Shown here piece by piece: positions 10,082 through 23,141 of a DNA stretch of 64,000 nucleotides. How positions within the stretch are numbered: the first letter of the stretch is position 1; each line of letters starts with the position of its first letter. Location of the stretch: NCBI GenBank assembly GCA_022385805.1, contig MU277678.1, positions 541,413 to 605,412 of the forward strand. Direction: 5' to 3'. Source of the stretch: Pilatotrama ljubarskyi. Its lineage: Eukaryota; Basidiomycota; Agaricomycetes; Polyporales; Polyporaceae. Position numbers and translations under genes: made by a program. The notes beneath the pieces are model-generated. The model saw nothing but the letters and a program-made list of their open reading frames with translations, did not search any database and was not told the DNA's origin.

Positions 10082-12927
10082 CTACGGTTGCCACCGCCGG
10101 CGGTGGCCTACATTCCGCGTTCGGGGTCTCGTAGGAGTCTCCTCCAGAGCAGGAAGCATGCGCAACTGCGGCTCCGAGGGGCCCGTAGAGGGCGGCACTA
10201 ATTCCCGTTGCGACCTTGTCCGAACGGATGGGCGATTGCGATAGTGACCCGCTGACGGCTCCCGACTGCTGGATGCCCTCGCAACATTTTCCTCTGCATC
10301 GGTGGAAGCTCCCCGCCAGGCCGTTGATCGCACCTCCGGATCGTCGTCATCGGTGGTCGTCCCTGGATCTTGATCCTGGTCGGCATCGGCGAACTCAGCA
10401 TCGGAGGGCATGCCGTCGAGATCCTGATCCATCGCGTCGACCTCTGCTTGCGCCCGATCAAGATCATCCTCCTCGTCATCATAGTCGGACTCCTCGTCAT
10501 ACAGGCCACCGGGAGGCTCGCCCTCCCAATCCTCGTCCTCGTCGTTCCCGAAGTCCCAGACATCCAAGACCGTAGAGTCCATACGATTGCTCGCTGCGAC
10601 GCACCAACGGCCCTCGAAGACGACCTGCCAGACGCCGACGATCCCGGTGAGCAAGTCGCGCACTTGCGTCCCGTCCCTGATGTCCCACATCTTGAGCGTG
10701 CCATCGGAGCCACTCAAGACTTTGAACTCGTCGTGCTGGAAGCACGTAATGGCGCCGCTGTGGGCTGCAAGCGTATGTCGGAGCTCGCCAGTATCGGGGT
10801 CCCATACGCGAAGCGTAGAGTCGGCAGCAGCAGAGACGAGGTATGAAGGAGAGAGCCCAAGCAACCCGACGAGAGAGGTGTGCCCAGCTAAGATATGCTG
10901 ACAATGCCCGGTGCTGAGGTTCCAGACGCGGACGGTGCCGTCCATAGAGCCCGAGCAGGCAAGGTTGCGGTTGATGTCGAGAACAACGCTGTATACTGCA
11001 GAGGGAATCAGCAAGTGACTCTTCGACAGACTTAACTCTGGGAGTTATCCGCACCTTTCTGCGTGTGTCCGACCAAAACCCACTTGCAATCCCCGGTGAT
11101 GATATCCCATATACGGACTGTGCAGTCATAGCTCCCCGATACAAGCGTACGTCCTCGCGCAGCGAGCGCACGGACCGCATGATCGTGGCCCTCGAGGTGA
11201 AGCTTATGATATGGGTTGTCTTCCACGTCCTCCTGCAGATCGCCCGTCAGCCTGGGAAACGAGTCCAAACTTCGTCTCAGAAGCGCACCTCGGAAGGATC
11301 CACCTCTGTATCATCAGCACCGTAACACCTGTACTCCTCGTCCCCTGGTCTGGGTAGGGTCCAGACGCGCAAGGAGTGGTCTCTGCTGCCGGTGACGATG
11401 AGTGGTCGTTTCGGCCACTTCTCCCTGACGATGACGCCATGCTCGTTCTCGTAGTCTATCAACTCCGGTTTCACGATGGCAAGACAGCGGACGGTACTGG
11501 TATGTCCGCCAAATACATGAGTGCAGCGCCCCGTCTCGAGGTCCCATATCCGGACCGTACGGTCCGTGGAGCCACTGACGAGAGTGTTCTTCGTGGCCGC
11601 TAACGCCCATACGCCGCCGTCATGGCCTTCCAACGAGCGAATCAATGTGCCGGTTACAGGAGAATAGACGTGAATCGAATGGTCATCTGAGGCGGAGATG
11701 ATGCGACCATGCGAGAAGATGAGGCACGTCACCACGGATCGGCCGTGCGCAGGGAAAGTCAGTCTCTTTGGCTCCTGGTTTGTAACCCAGCGAGTGCGAG
11801 TGAGATGTCGGGACTTGAAGAGTATCTTGTATGGATGGGGGAGCGGGAGCGAGTTAGGTGCAGGGAGGCCGTTTCGTCTCCGCCGAGCCATGATCGCTTC
11901 CGCGAATGCCGTTTCGGAGTCGTGCCCAAACCAGATCCTCGTGCTCTTCAGGAGATCTCGCCAAAGGACAGGGTCAGAGTCGATGATCGCACGCCATGCC
12001 TTGGATACTCTGGAAGCCCGTGCAAGGTCGGGGAAAGGAAGGAAGCTGAGAATCAAAGACACGAGTTCAGGAGGCAAGAGCGTCAAGAAATCTCTGGCGA
12101 GCGTGGGGGTCAGAACGGAGTGAAGGGTGCGCAAGACAGACAACGGGGAGTGACGCAGGAAGGTGAGTAGTACGTGCGATTGTAGGGGCGGCGGTAGACT
12201 TGAGAAATGCGAGAGTAGCGATGGGAGGGCCAGTAGTGTCGTCAGAGATAGGTCGGGCTGTAGGGGTGCTTGAGTCTGTGGCTGCGGGGATGAATGGCCA
12301 CTCGGTGGTGCGGACGGCCAGATGCTCTCGGGTGGCGGCGAGCCGTGCGGGGAAGGGAGGGGCGAGGGGGGCGCGGCGGTATTCATAGTGTTGATTGGAG
12401 GCGGTGGGTGGCTCTTCGCCTTCTTGCGCGGAGGCGTATTCGGGACGAGACCGGGGATGGCCTCGATGCCCTCCATCATGTTCTCGTTACTGTACGACCT
12501 CTTGCGGCCATAGCGTTCGATAGCCTCAGCGAGCCCGACTTCCTTCCTCGGTTCGTTCTCATCGCGTTTGACCATCCTCCAGCCCTTGCCCTCCACTACT
12601 GATTCCTCCTCTTGCATTTCTTGCTCACCGAGTTCGCCATCGCGAAAGGTGGCACGCGAACCTCCAGGAAAGATCAAAGGGAACTCGCGGAGTGATCTTG
12701 GGAGGGTTGCATTGAGCAAGGGGTATAGTTTAGGGTCTTTAGGTGAGGAGGGTGGCGGGATCGGGGGTAGCGGAATGGGCGCGTAAGTCGTCGTCGTTGT
12801 TGTCGTCGTGACCACCCTGCCAATCCCTGAGTCAAATCTGGCCACAGCGTGGATGGGAGAACAGAACTCACGTTGTAGTATTTACGGATGGTGCGAGATA
12901 GAGCGAAGGACGAGGGTTGGAAGTCAT
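10082..12927 (-). CDS. CDC4: F-box/WD40 protein, SCF substrate receptor Cdc4
   Basis: Substrate-binding subunit of an SCF ubiquitin ligase that recognises phosphodegrons. Exons on the minus strand: 12927-12872, 12837-11289, 11232-11055, 10995-10082; 898 residues. The N-terminal third is disordered and Pro/Ser-rich with a basic PPRKKAK patch. The F-box lies at about 269-316 (LLPPELVSLILSFLPFPDLARASRVSKAW), followed by WD40 repeats ending in SASDDHSIHVY, SGSTDRTVRIWDLETG, SGSYDCTVRIWDIITGD, SGSMDGTVRVWNLSTG, SAAADSTLRVWD and SGSDGTLKMWD. The NPYHKLHLEGHDHAVRALA segment is typical of Cdc4. A strongly acidic tail of about 170 residues (DEEDDLDRAQAEVDAMD) follows the propeller. The start at 12927 is preferred because the frame of exon 2 has no ATG near its beginning. 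Family members Pop1 and SconB are alternative names for the same type. Confidence 0.92.
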
Positions 12928-15900
12928 GATGGCGGTCGAAGAGAGTGCGCCCCCCGCGCAGCTCCAAGCTCGCGGCCAGTTGGACGTGAAGCGATGAGAC
13001 CAGCGCCTGTGACCGCGTCTCTGTGTGCCACAGCGGAGTTACAAACCCGCCCTCGGCTGGCAGCTCAGCTTTCGATCTCCGCGTCGCCTTGTATCTTCAG
13101 ACTACGGAGCAACAGCCTCTCTGATCTTGAGTGTCTACGCACCTTGGGTGCCGCAGGCAAGCGGGATGCTGTCGAACTCGTTAGACTGCTCGCACTTGCG
13201 CAGGGCTCCGTTATACATTTTCTAGCGTACCCCGGGCGATGCAGCCGCTCCGTTGCTTGGCAATAGTGCCAATGAGCTTTAAGCACGCCTTTCGGCTATA
13301 CACTGCACTCTCTTGTGTGCCTGACGTCGACATAGTCCACACGCCCGACATCGTTGGTTTTTACCCAGAGGGTAGCGTCCCTACAAGACGGAAGTCTTGT
13401 GAAAGCGCAAGCCACCGTGGACGCTCCAAGCACAAGGTATCAGGTAATGTCCCTGCTCTCATGCTGCAAAAACCGCAGATCATCCTTAGCTCCCATACTC
13501 AACGCACCTGAAGGTTTCTCTCAGCGTTCTTCCGATCTTACTCGCAAGGTGGGTGGCACGGAGCCGTCTGAGAGCCTGCAGTCACTCAGGACTCATTGCC
13601 CTATATCTAACTCTACTATTACAGGTATACATGTGCTATCTATTTCAGCGGGCGCGTTCCTACATAGCGGTCTCCCGTCTTGGTTCGCCTACGGGGCTAA
13701 TTAGCGGCTCGTCTCGCGCACTACGCGTGAGCTGCATCGCCACGGCAACAGCCTGACACGACGTCTCGTGTAGTCCAGCTTGTCTCGTTTCCCACCAATC
13801 CTAGCAAAATTGACCGCTGTTGCATCTGGCATCCAAGGCTGCTTTGCCCACGGTGGGTGGAGTACGCATCGAAAGACCTTGCAGTTCGGATGAAGTCCTG
13901 GTGGACCCGCTAGCTCTATCGCGCAGACTTGACGTGTGCTGTTCGGGAGCTTTCGTGCTTTCCGGGCCTGGTCAGTACCACGCAAAACTACCGTCAATGT
14001 CGTCGTCGGTGCGGGGCCCAAGAGCTTGATTAGACCCGCTGTGAAAGTACGGCATCCGTGAGCGTGATCTTTCCTACCTGCCTACTATGGAAGTCACTCA
14101 TCCAGCTCTTCTGCTCCTCTCCCATGCGTACAATTGTAGCCCGTGACGGTCAATCCGATGAATACTACAATCTCCCCGTCTCACGCTATTGGCGAGTGAC
14201 TATCGATAACGGCCCGCGTGTCGCCGCCGTGGAGAACCCGTGCCTGGTCAAAGTCGACAAGTACGAGGCTACAGGTTCCGTGCCAGCGCCCTTGATGAGG
14301 ACAGACTCTGTGCCATGGGTCACGGCCACCGTACTCCTTTTGTATGCGCTTTGCCATGCGGACGCTGTCGTCCTACTTCGCCTGCGTGGCTCTGGGCGAA
14401 CGTTCCAATGACCTCTCCCTCGGTGCCTGCTTCTGCCCTTCAAATAAGCTACCGGCAGCATGCGCGAGGCAAGCCTGTTACTTCGTACATCTGCTTGTAT
14501 GCTCCTCGGCGTCTTCTGCGCTCCACTGGCCGTGCCGAACGCTTGCCTCGGTGTGGCCGACCGAGCCTATTCTCAACGTCGTCGATGGGCTAAGATTGAC
14601 AGAGATCTTCGCCAACCGTCGAGTCTCGTGGAATTTTACTAGTGCCACGGTTCCAAGTAAATCACGGATCCCGTAGAATATGTGGCAGGCTGTCTCAATG
14701 ATTGATCTTGCCTCATACAATAGCATTATCCGAAAACATCTCTCCTGCTGTGATAAACGTCCCTGTGCTGCCGGCTGAAGAACTGCTCTCCAACACGAAG
14801 CTCCTCGTTCACCTCGGGTACGTAGACCTCAGGCTGTCCTGAGAATGATGTTGGGTATTCTCGCACCGTGCCGTCGGCATGATTAGCTTCGAGTCCTGTC
14901 CTGTAGCACCAAATGCACTGTGTTGCGCGATCATAGGCACAAATGATCTCTTCTCAGCTTTCTCATCGAAGAATCTGAGTATGAAGGTCCCTCTGCCTAC
15001 TCGAAGCCTCTGAGATCATGCACACGGACAGGAAAAGGCACGCGCACAGTGGGCAAGTGCTTGCCGGTACAGTACCAGTACCTATTACAATCTTAGTCCA
15101 GGCGTGTGCCTCAGTCAAGTTCAGTGTCCCTCAACGAATGTTCTACACGTCAAGACACCGCGCCCTGTCTCGAGCCGGACCATGTGCCGACGCATAGGCC
15201 GAAAGCTGGATAATAGTGGGCCATGTAATAGCAATAAGACATACTATCCCGGCACCACGAAGAGTCAGTCGCCACACAGACTAATGCGACGGTATCTTCT
15301 CATTGGGCGATAGGTCGCCCAGTGGATGCTCGCCTCCGAAAGATACTATGCCCGTGAACGCCGTCGTTCGCAGGCGATCGCATGGTGTGCTTTAGGCTAG
15401 CTCCAAAATAGCAAAGGTTGCGGCCTGGAAGGCTCTTCGCTCCTGTTACGACCCTGAGAGCGCAGTTGCACCAGGGACGGACGGTTCGTGTAGAATGCAC
15501 CGCCCCGCAGCTTCCTTCGGAGCGGCGTCGCGCTATCGCGCTGCACACAGCCGCTCCAATCGCAGGCGTGCAATCTGGGTGGCACAGGTTCCACGCGGGC
15601 ATGGGACACGCAACGAACTCCATGAGGATCGCCTGTGGGCTGCAAGTCAGGGCTACTGGTCTGATGGTCGGACACATGGACGCACCTATCGATATCCGAG
15701 GAGCACCTGTCAGAAATTCATCATGAATCGCCACCCATGGGTATCCCGAGTAGCTTTCCGAAGGATGAAGTTCTTCTGGGTTTAGGCAGGGAAATATATC
15801 ACATTCGATATCCCCCACAGCAAAACGAGGGTCCAGCTTTTGCGTTGAGATTAGTGGATGACACCCGAGATTGGGATATCACCACGGACTGCATACAAAT

Positions 15901-18900
15901 GTGCCAGATGATATTGCCACAATATCAATGGCGGGTGTGCTGAGGGAAGCATTTAGACCGTATGCGATTTGTAGGAGGTGTCGCCCCCTCAGAAATACAG
16001 TACTTCGAGGGACGTCAATATGCAACCCGAACCTCTCCCACTGGGGTCGATTTGGAAGCCACATCTAGGCACCTACGTCAGCCTATCACTCAGGCAGATA
16101 CATATGTTGCACTCGTTCGCACCTCATATTCCGCCGACCTACGCCACCTTCGATTGGAGTGTCGGTGATTGGATCCAGACGTTCAGTGCACTCCCGAATC
16201 CTGATTCCAGATTTCCGCCCTTTGCTTCGCCGCTTTGTCCCATGTAAAGTGAAGCGACGTCAAAGAGAGAGGAGCATTCTACAGTTGCTACTGGGTCCGC
16301 TCGCAAAGACCCTGACATTACCCTATATATCTCGCCGACCCACACGCTCGGCGTCGCAAGCGAAGAAGAATAACGCGACCACCGGATGAGCGGTACTTCC
16401 ATGAATTTGCGTGACCGTTCGAAGGCGTTCGAGGACGCGCTAGTACAAAGAGGGTGACGGTTTCATTGATGTTCGATCGAGGCTCGCGGAGGAAGACAGA
16501 ACATATGGCATATGCCGCCTGCGAAGGAAACTGAGTTAGATCGTGCAATCTGATCTTGTTGTTCGAGAGCTGGGGGAATGACGATCGGTATCGCAATGGT
16601 TGCTGAGGAGTGCTTACTGAGCAGAAGACCGCACCGAGCCTCGAATACCGTGGCAAGCTTATCCGGACGTCGTTGAGCATTCACGTTGTATAGCGCTGGG
16701 CCTTCTGGTCCGGTTGCCCTCGTCGCGCCACAAAGCTTACAGTGTTGGTGGCGATCAAGCCGATGAATTGGCAGATACAGTCACTGGAGTCCCTCCGCGG
16801 CAGTTCACCCAGGTCATGGGCCAAGACGGAGCTTAATGATGTGAACGCGTAACATGACGATCGACGTCATCTTGCGAAAGGGTCACCTATGCCGCGGTAT
16901 GCGACGGTGAGAATAACATGCAAGCGGCCATTGAAAGCACCGAGGACGAGTTCTATGTACTCATCAGCGCATACCATACGGCGAAGGCATTCCTGAGAAA
17001 ACAAGACCCACGTTTTCCGAGAAGGCAAGATGAGCATGTGCTCCGCGCGCCCGCAGTGTCACTGGATCCTTATCTTCGCGCACGGATGAAGTCCTCATTT
17101 TGCGTTTGAGAGCAGGCGTGCAAAGGGTGCTAATGCATTGGCGCACAGAGCATAACCACCCAACGGTCCCGGCCAGAGAGTCGGTCTCGCATTTACGGCA
17201 CATAGACGTGTCCATGTGCGCTCAACAAGACACCATCCCGTTGCGCCATGTCCACGAACCACATGGTTTCTGACACATAACTCGGGAGCGTGCGTCGTCT
17301 AGTGTTCAATGTAGAAGACTCTCTTGTACGAGTCCGAAACGCTCACCTCATCGCGCAGGAGATCGTCTCTTGCAACGAACGACGCCGAGAACAGCAGGGC
17401 CGGAATGTCCCGCTAACGCCGCAGCTGGGATCCAATCCGACGCCGAGGTCGTAACTGGTCGTAAGCGAGCGACTGTACGTACGATACGTCTTCCCTCCTC
17501 CCATGGGCATATATCCTAGCGGTCCCGACGTCGGAGTCGCTGCAGTTCACACCGACGTCGTGGCGCCAGGCGATATGCTAGCGTCTGGTCTTTCGGGTGC
17601 TGAGTATGTGACGGGCGCGGATAACGACTCACGGTCATCAGCTCATGAGAGTCGCGTTGCTGCATGAGGCAAGCCTCATCGACTCTAGCACCAGATGCAA
17701 GTGTTCGCACCTCAGACGGAACGCCAGGGAACGTCGAAAATCAGATGGACCCTCAACTTTACGCACGGCTGTGCACCCTCGGTGGCTTTAAAACCCTCGG
17801 TCCGTACCCCCCGAGCCAGTGATTGTCCAGATTAGGCAGGTGACCAAGAACGATACGGTCCCTCTGTGCGCGCCCCGGCGCGTCTATCACAGTAACCGAG
17901 CCCTTGGGAGCATTCAGCAGGCAGTATCGCGCAATGTTGTCTTGATTATTAGACCCACGCAGCCAAAATGTAGTTATGACTGTCTTCGCAGAATATATTG
18001 CCGGTCGTTCCCGAGCAGGAAATCCCGTGGGTAGAACAGAGGAATGATCCCGAGCCTGCCCTCGTCGGAGGATTCGCGTATCCCACTGGTATTCGACATA
18101 TGACCACCGAACGGGCCTTCTCCAAGCTTCATGACTTGACCGTCCACAGAGTAAATTCGGGGAGAATGTCTATGTGGCAGCGGCGAGACCTCTTCGCTAT
18201 CGTTTACGGGGCGCCTCGAAAGCATGAGTCCGCCGCGCTGCTTGCACGCTACGTTGACGCAACAGAGTCCTCGGAGATACGTTGCCCGCGGGACGTACTC
18301 CTCTTCGAGCAATATATGCATCGAGGTGCACAAGATCGTGATGACAGTCCCCGTCGCTGGGACGACTGATTCCCGCATCACGCCCGTCCGTCGTCGAGCT
18401 GTCAGTGTCACCGTTGGCAGCCTTGCCAATGTGGCACCGCAGTGGGCCCCTCCCGTCCATGATCCATCTTCTCCCGCTCGGCCGTGGACCAAAGCCAGCG
18501 CGCTCGCGTACCTAACTGAGCTCTAAGTGGGCTCCAGCATCAGGCACGGGGGCGCCCGCGTGTACGTACACTTGACGCACCCGTGAGGCCGTCGCGGGTG
18601 CCACCATCGGGGCTTTTTGCAGCTTGTTTGCAGCGCGCGTCCTTACGTAGCTGGAAGGCCTCCCCCCACCCGGGATGCTCCTGAACAACAGCGGTGGCAG
18701 TGCACGGCGGCTCGCCGCACTGGTCAGTTGCGCCCCGGTGTGAACCCGCCGCTTGCAGCAGTGGGCAGGCGGAGTCGGAGGCTGGAGGCCTGACTCGCAC
18801 GCAATGGGTGCACAGCGCGACGCCAACGTCGGCGGAGTGCTGCGTTTCGCTTACAAGGGTTATATTGACGTCGTAATCTCTCTTGAAGCCCTTGAGCAGC

Positions 18901-21295
18901 GGATGGATGATAGACCCGGAGGTGTGCGCCATCGGACGGTGATCAAGCGCATTTGGCAGGAGCAACGCAAGACCGCCGCTGCCTTTGGACGCCTCAGGCG
19001 GCGTACCGCTGCGGCAGGGTGATGCATACGCAAAACGGCTCTAAATGGTGCGTAAATGCGGTCATGCCGAGGCCTCGCTGACGATGCGTAGCACCAGGCT
19101 CGGTGGTCGAACACATCATCCTTCCCGAAGCCGCCAGGAAGCGCATCGGTGCTGCGGTGCCGCGTGTCGTATCCGCCGAGCCCCGCCCTGCTCAATTGTG
19201 ACTCCCAGTCTCCCACCGCAGGACCGCAGAAGCAGCGCCAAAGTCCTCTGTTCGTTACATTGCGCAGCAGCGTCCGCGACCGGGTGCGTTTCTCTGGACC
19301 CTATATCTCTATGGGCAGCACCAGTAGATCAATGCCGGCGAAAGACTGGAGGATCGAGGCGCCTGGCCCGCATCTATCAGAACGTCGAACTCGGTGCGCG
19401 GAAAGGACGATGCTAAGGTCGAGAGATGGAGGAAGGCGGAGCGGAGGCAGACGCTCCCGCGGCCATCGTCGGCGCCATCACTCGGCACACTTGGGTTCTT
19501 CATCGATGTCGGGCGAGCGCCGGCGGTACGCATACGCGCTTCGCGAACCGTAGGGGTGTGTACACAAGACTACGCGAAAGGGTACAAGGAAGTGCATTGT
19601 CTTCTTTGTGAAGCGGCACGCTTCAAGAGTGCGTGCCGTCTGGCAAGAACAACGCCTGCTGACCGCAGAGCGTCGAGAGCCGTGACACGGAAGAGTGATT
19701 AACCCAGATATGAGGGGGGAAATTACGACGCCCGCGCTGCGCTTATATGAGAAGGAGACGGTGTTGCTAAACGCGTAGAGGACGCGGGACGGCGCAGCGA
19801 GAGACACGAGTCAAGAAGCTCGCGGTCGTGCAGGCAATCGGCTGCTTCAGCCCATTCCGCGAGGTTCTAGGGGGAACGGTGGCTTGCGGTATGACGCCGT
19901 GCATGGAAGTACGCCGTCCGTCCCACAACAGTTACGACGAAACGCCGCGGCAGGCTGGTCATCGAGGTGCAACCCCGCAGACTAGTTACATTACCTAAGT
20001 GACACGCATACTGTTTGCGGATGGACTCACCGCATTAACCTCCCAATGTAGCTGACCTCCTCCGTCCCACCTAGATGGGGTGCTGATGAGGCATAACTTC
20101 GATGGTGGACATGCTATGGTATGTGCCACAACGCAGTTAGCTTAATCACCACCACGGCCTCTACGGCCACGCTGGTAAGAGTCCCTTCTCCGCCACCTCG
20201 TGCATCGCGCGCGGCTCACGTAAGTCCGAGCTTCGAAGAAGAGAGGAGAAACAAAGAGGAGGTCGGGACGGCCTGCAACGCTCCACTTTGTATGCAGGAT
20301 GCAGCAAGACGGCTGACGGAGCGAGCTCTAGAGGCGGGACCGACGCGCAGTCCTGACGACCGGAAATGAGCCCCGAGCAGGCTAGCCGGAGAAATGAGGA
20401 CGGGTGGGCATGCGCCGCCTTCTTCGGGGGTCCACAACGTTACCAGCGCGGTTCTGGTCCCGTTCTGGACACCCGATCTGGGCGGTCTACTGTATTCGTG
20501 TGAACCCGCATGAGGAGAAATGAAATACGCGAGGTCGCGCATGTATCCCTGAACCGGGCGTACGAAGCGGAACGACGGGGAGCAGAAAACACGAAGAGGA
20601 GGCGAGGTGGGAACGGGATGATGGAGCAAGCGTTCCGCCGCCGGCAGGCACGCCAGCGCCGACGGCTTTGCTGCTGGCGGAGGGACGCGAGGGCGAGCGG
20701 TGGAGGACGTGCTCGAAAAATAGAGACGCATCGCTGACGGGTCGAGCTGCTGGGGGACCAACATAGGCAGTGGGAGTGGGAGGCGGAGCTACTCCGTTCC
20801 TGGGACGGCCGAGTCACCACAAGCCCCTGGGAGCCTGGGAGCTTGAGGCGACGTGCCGAACCTGTCCAATATTGGACAAAGGGATGCCGCATCTGTAAGA
20901 TGCGCACCTCGAGATTCGAGAATAGCGTGGGCATCGAGCGAACCTGGGAGGATAAGCGAGCGGTACTGTCCAAGAAACCTCGTTAGGGCATGGAATAGGT
21001 TCGGCCTGCCCGGTGATACGGGAATGACGCGGCAGTTTGCGGGCGGAGGAGAACGTGCGAGCGGGTGGGACCCTGCGTAGGTCATTTCCAAGTCGGTCAG
21101 CTGTAAGGTTGGAGGCTGTGTGCCAGTTTCCGTAAGGACGGCGGGGCGTGTAGGCAGGCTTTCTATGAAAGTGCGAACCACGCGGCGCGTTGGAGAGACG
21201 GAACTGCGCGAATGCATGCCATTGTGGCCGGCCTGCAGTGCGTGCAGTCGAGGACGCCTGCGCAGTTCCGAGTCCGAGGACAGATCAGCACATTA

Positions 21296-21400
21296 GGGTG
21301 ATTCTGCTGGAGTAATTCTTACATCGCTTAGCATCGCTTAAGGCGAGTGGCGCCACCTGATTGGCTGGAGCCCATAAGAATTCTTACAGCAGAATCACTC
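21296..21400. mobile_element. MITE-like inverted-repeat element
   Basis: About 105 bp with imperfect terminal inverted repeats: the left end gGGTGATTCTGCTG..GTAATTCTTAC and the right end, read in reverse complement, GAGTGATTCTGCTGTAAGAATTCTTA. A TA dinucleotide flanks both ends (21294-21295 and 21401-21402), as left by Tc1/mariner-type insertion. It has no coding capacity. The interior contains two copies of catcgctta and an ATTGG. Confidence 0.6.
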
Positions 21401-22582
21401 TATTGACGGGTTGATCTTGATACGCCTCTCATCCGAGAACATGTCGGACAACACGAGCCCGGGTGACGCGTTCGGTCGGCGTGCGACGGAACACGACAGA
21501 TTGCTCTATGGTGCACGGAGAACGTCAGCATAGAAATCTGACCGACAAGATGCGACCCACTGATACCAGATATGGGTGTGAAAGGACGAGTTGCACTGCG
21601 AGGCGCGAGGGAGAGGATTGACGACCACCATGTTGGGCGAATTCGCCGGCGTGGAGCTCCAAAGCAGGGATTGGATACGGCAAGGGTCCATTACTGAATC
21701 GGATAAGCGTGGTCGTCGAATGATAGACATGGGAATATGAGTGGAATCGCGATGCCGCCGAGGAGAAGAGAGAAATCCAATATGCAGGGCCGGGTTTTGA
21801 GGAGGCGCGCGAGAAGGTCAGGATATCTGTAACAGCGCTAGTGCAGGATGCAATATTGACGCGATCGTCAGGGGAGAGCCCGGCTATGATTTGAAGGGCA
21901 CAATCACGTATGGCACGCAAAGCGTAGTAAGCGTGCGAAGGGGGAGATGGAACGGTGGGATTGAGTACGCTGAATGAGGGGATGCTGAAGCATGTACGAT
22001 TAGTCGACGAGAGGAGCAGAGGGGATGCAAGATGATTGCCATAACCGCGGAAGTGGCGTACGTACCGGGGCTGGAGCAGCGATAGGCGTAGACTGGGAGA
22101 GGTGCGAGGGGTCTGGCGCAGATTGGGTGCAAGTTCCGAGCGTGGAATGCTGGAAGCTGGTGCAGCGGTGGGAGAGGACGTGGTGGAGTGCAGTCAGAGA
22201 ATTGACAGCTGGAATTAGTCGGAGTTGTGTTCCTGAGACGGCGTTTCCGCGCAGACTGCCGCGAGCAGTCCCACGAGCTGCGTAATACTAGAGCCCCCTC
22301 CCAAAGCGGGACCGACGCGGCAGAACTGCCCGGACAATTTGCCCGCGGTCGTCTCTGTCTGTCGCGCGCATAGGGCGCACGCCGTCGGCGGTGGCGTCGG
22401 GCTGAAAATCTGGGGTAAGGGAGGGGTGCGGGGAAGAGAGGCACGATCCCGACGGAGAGGCGTCGTCTGGCTGCGACCGCCAGCTGCGAGGGCTGGACAA
22501 ACTTACTGGCGGGAGTTGTTTGAGAGAGTGTGCGGGCTGCCCCTGTGGCGGGGGGCCGGGCCGGGCCAAGCGCGGGGCTCTG

Positions 22583-22587
22583 ATTGG
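22583..22587 (-). promoter_or_regulatory. Inverted CCAAT box candidate
   Basis: ATTGG in the GC-rich stretch upstream of the zinc-cluster gene, about 555 bp before its ATG. A single pentamer is weak evidence; the GC-rich setting is what suggests a promoter. Confidence 0.25.
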
Positions 22588-22899
22588 CTGGGTGGCCGGG
22601 GCTGGGGAGTCAGCACGGCGGGATCAGCCGGGCGTCTGTGTGGACAGTGAGTCCGGGGTTGGGGGCGTAGGCGCGCGTGCTGGGGGGCGGGGACAGCGAG
22701 GGGCTCAGCTCAGCTCGCAGCTTGCCTCGAGCGCCCTCGTCGCCAGCCCCCCGTCCTCGTCGCCGTCGCCTGCATCGACGTCCGCCAGCCGCACGCGAGT
22801 CCCGTTCCCACCGCCAGAGCTGCGGAGCGCAATTCCCATTCTGCGATACGCAACACGCAGCCTGATTGACCGTGGCGCGGCTGCTCAATCGAAATCTCG

Positions 22900-23141
22900 T
22901 CTCGTCCTGAATCGGTCGCCGCGTTCGCAACTCTCCCATCTCTCATCTCCCCCCGTCTCCTCCCTTTCCCAGCCCTTCGAATCACTCCTCGTCCCACTCT
23001 TTCGGAGGCGATTCCACGTGAGGTGCTACGTCCGTCTCAAGAAAAGAAATCTGTACGTTCTATTAAGCTCGCCTGCCTCCTCCTTTCAGTCGCTCCCGCC
23101 CAAAGTCAGTTCCCGCACGTCCCCCCCTCCTTCACTCCCTC
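22900..23141 (+). promoter_or_regulatory. CT-rich leader of the zinc-cluster gene
   Basis: Pyrimidine-rich tracts (ctctcatctccccccgtctc and similar) directly precede the start codon at 23142. CT-rich stretches next to transcription starts are a known feature of highly expressed filamentous fungal promoters. Confidence 0.5.

Larger units (their letters stand above)
12928..22899. other. Gene-poor region of about 10 kb
   Basis: Between the divergent CDC4 and the zinc-cluster gene I could not support any protein-coding gene. Open frames up to about 180 codons exist on both strands but lack conserved motifs, do not join by splice sites and have random composition. No reverse transcriptase, integrase, transposase or LTR was recognised. 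A MITE-like element is at 21296-21400. From about 22400 the sequence becomes very GC-rich and looks like the promoter of the downstream gene. The region could be a long upstream regulatory domain, hold non-coding RNA genes, or be decayed mobile DNA. Confidence 0.55.

Noticed and set aside
11277..12845. CDC4 start at 12845
   Set aside because: That codon is GTG and lies across a splice acceptor; an upstream ATG exon with a gtgagt donor fits better.
15300..15818. 172-codon frame on the minus strand
   Set aside because: No motif, random composition, no joinable exons, and lies in the gene-poor region.
12928..22500. Retrotransposon remains
   Set aside because: I looked for reverse transcriptase, integrase and transposase motifs and for long terminal repeats and found none by eye; strongly decayed copies cannot be excluded.
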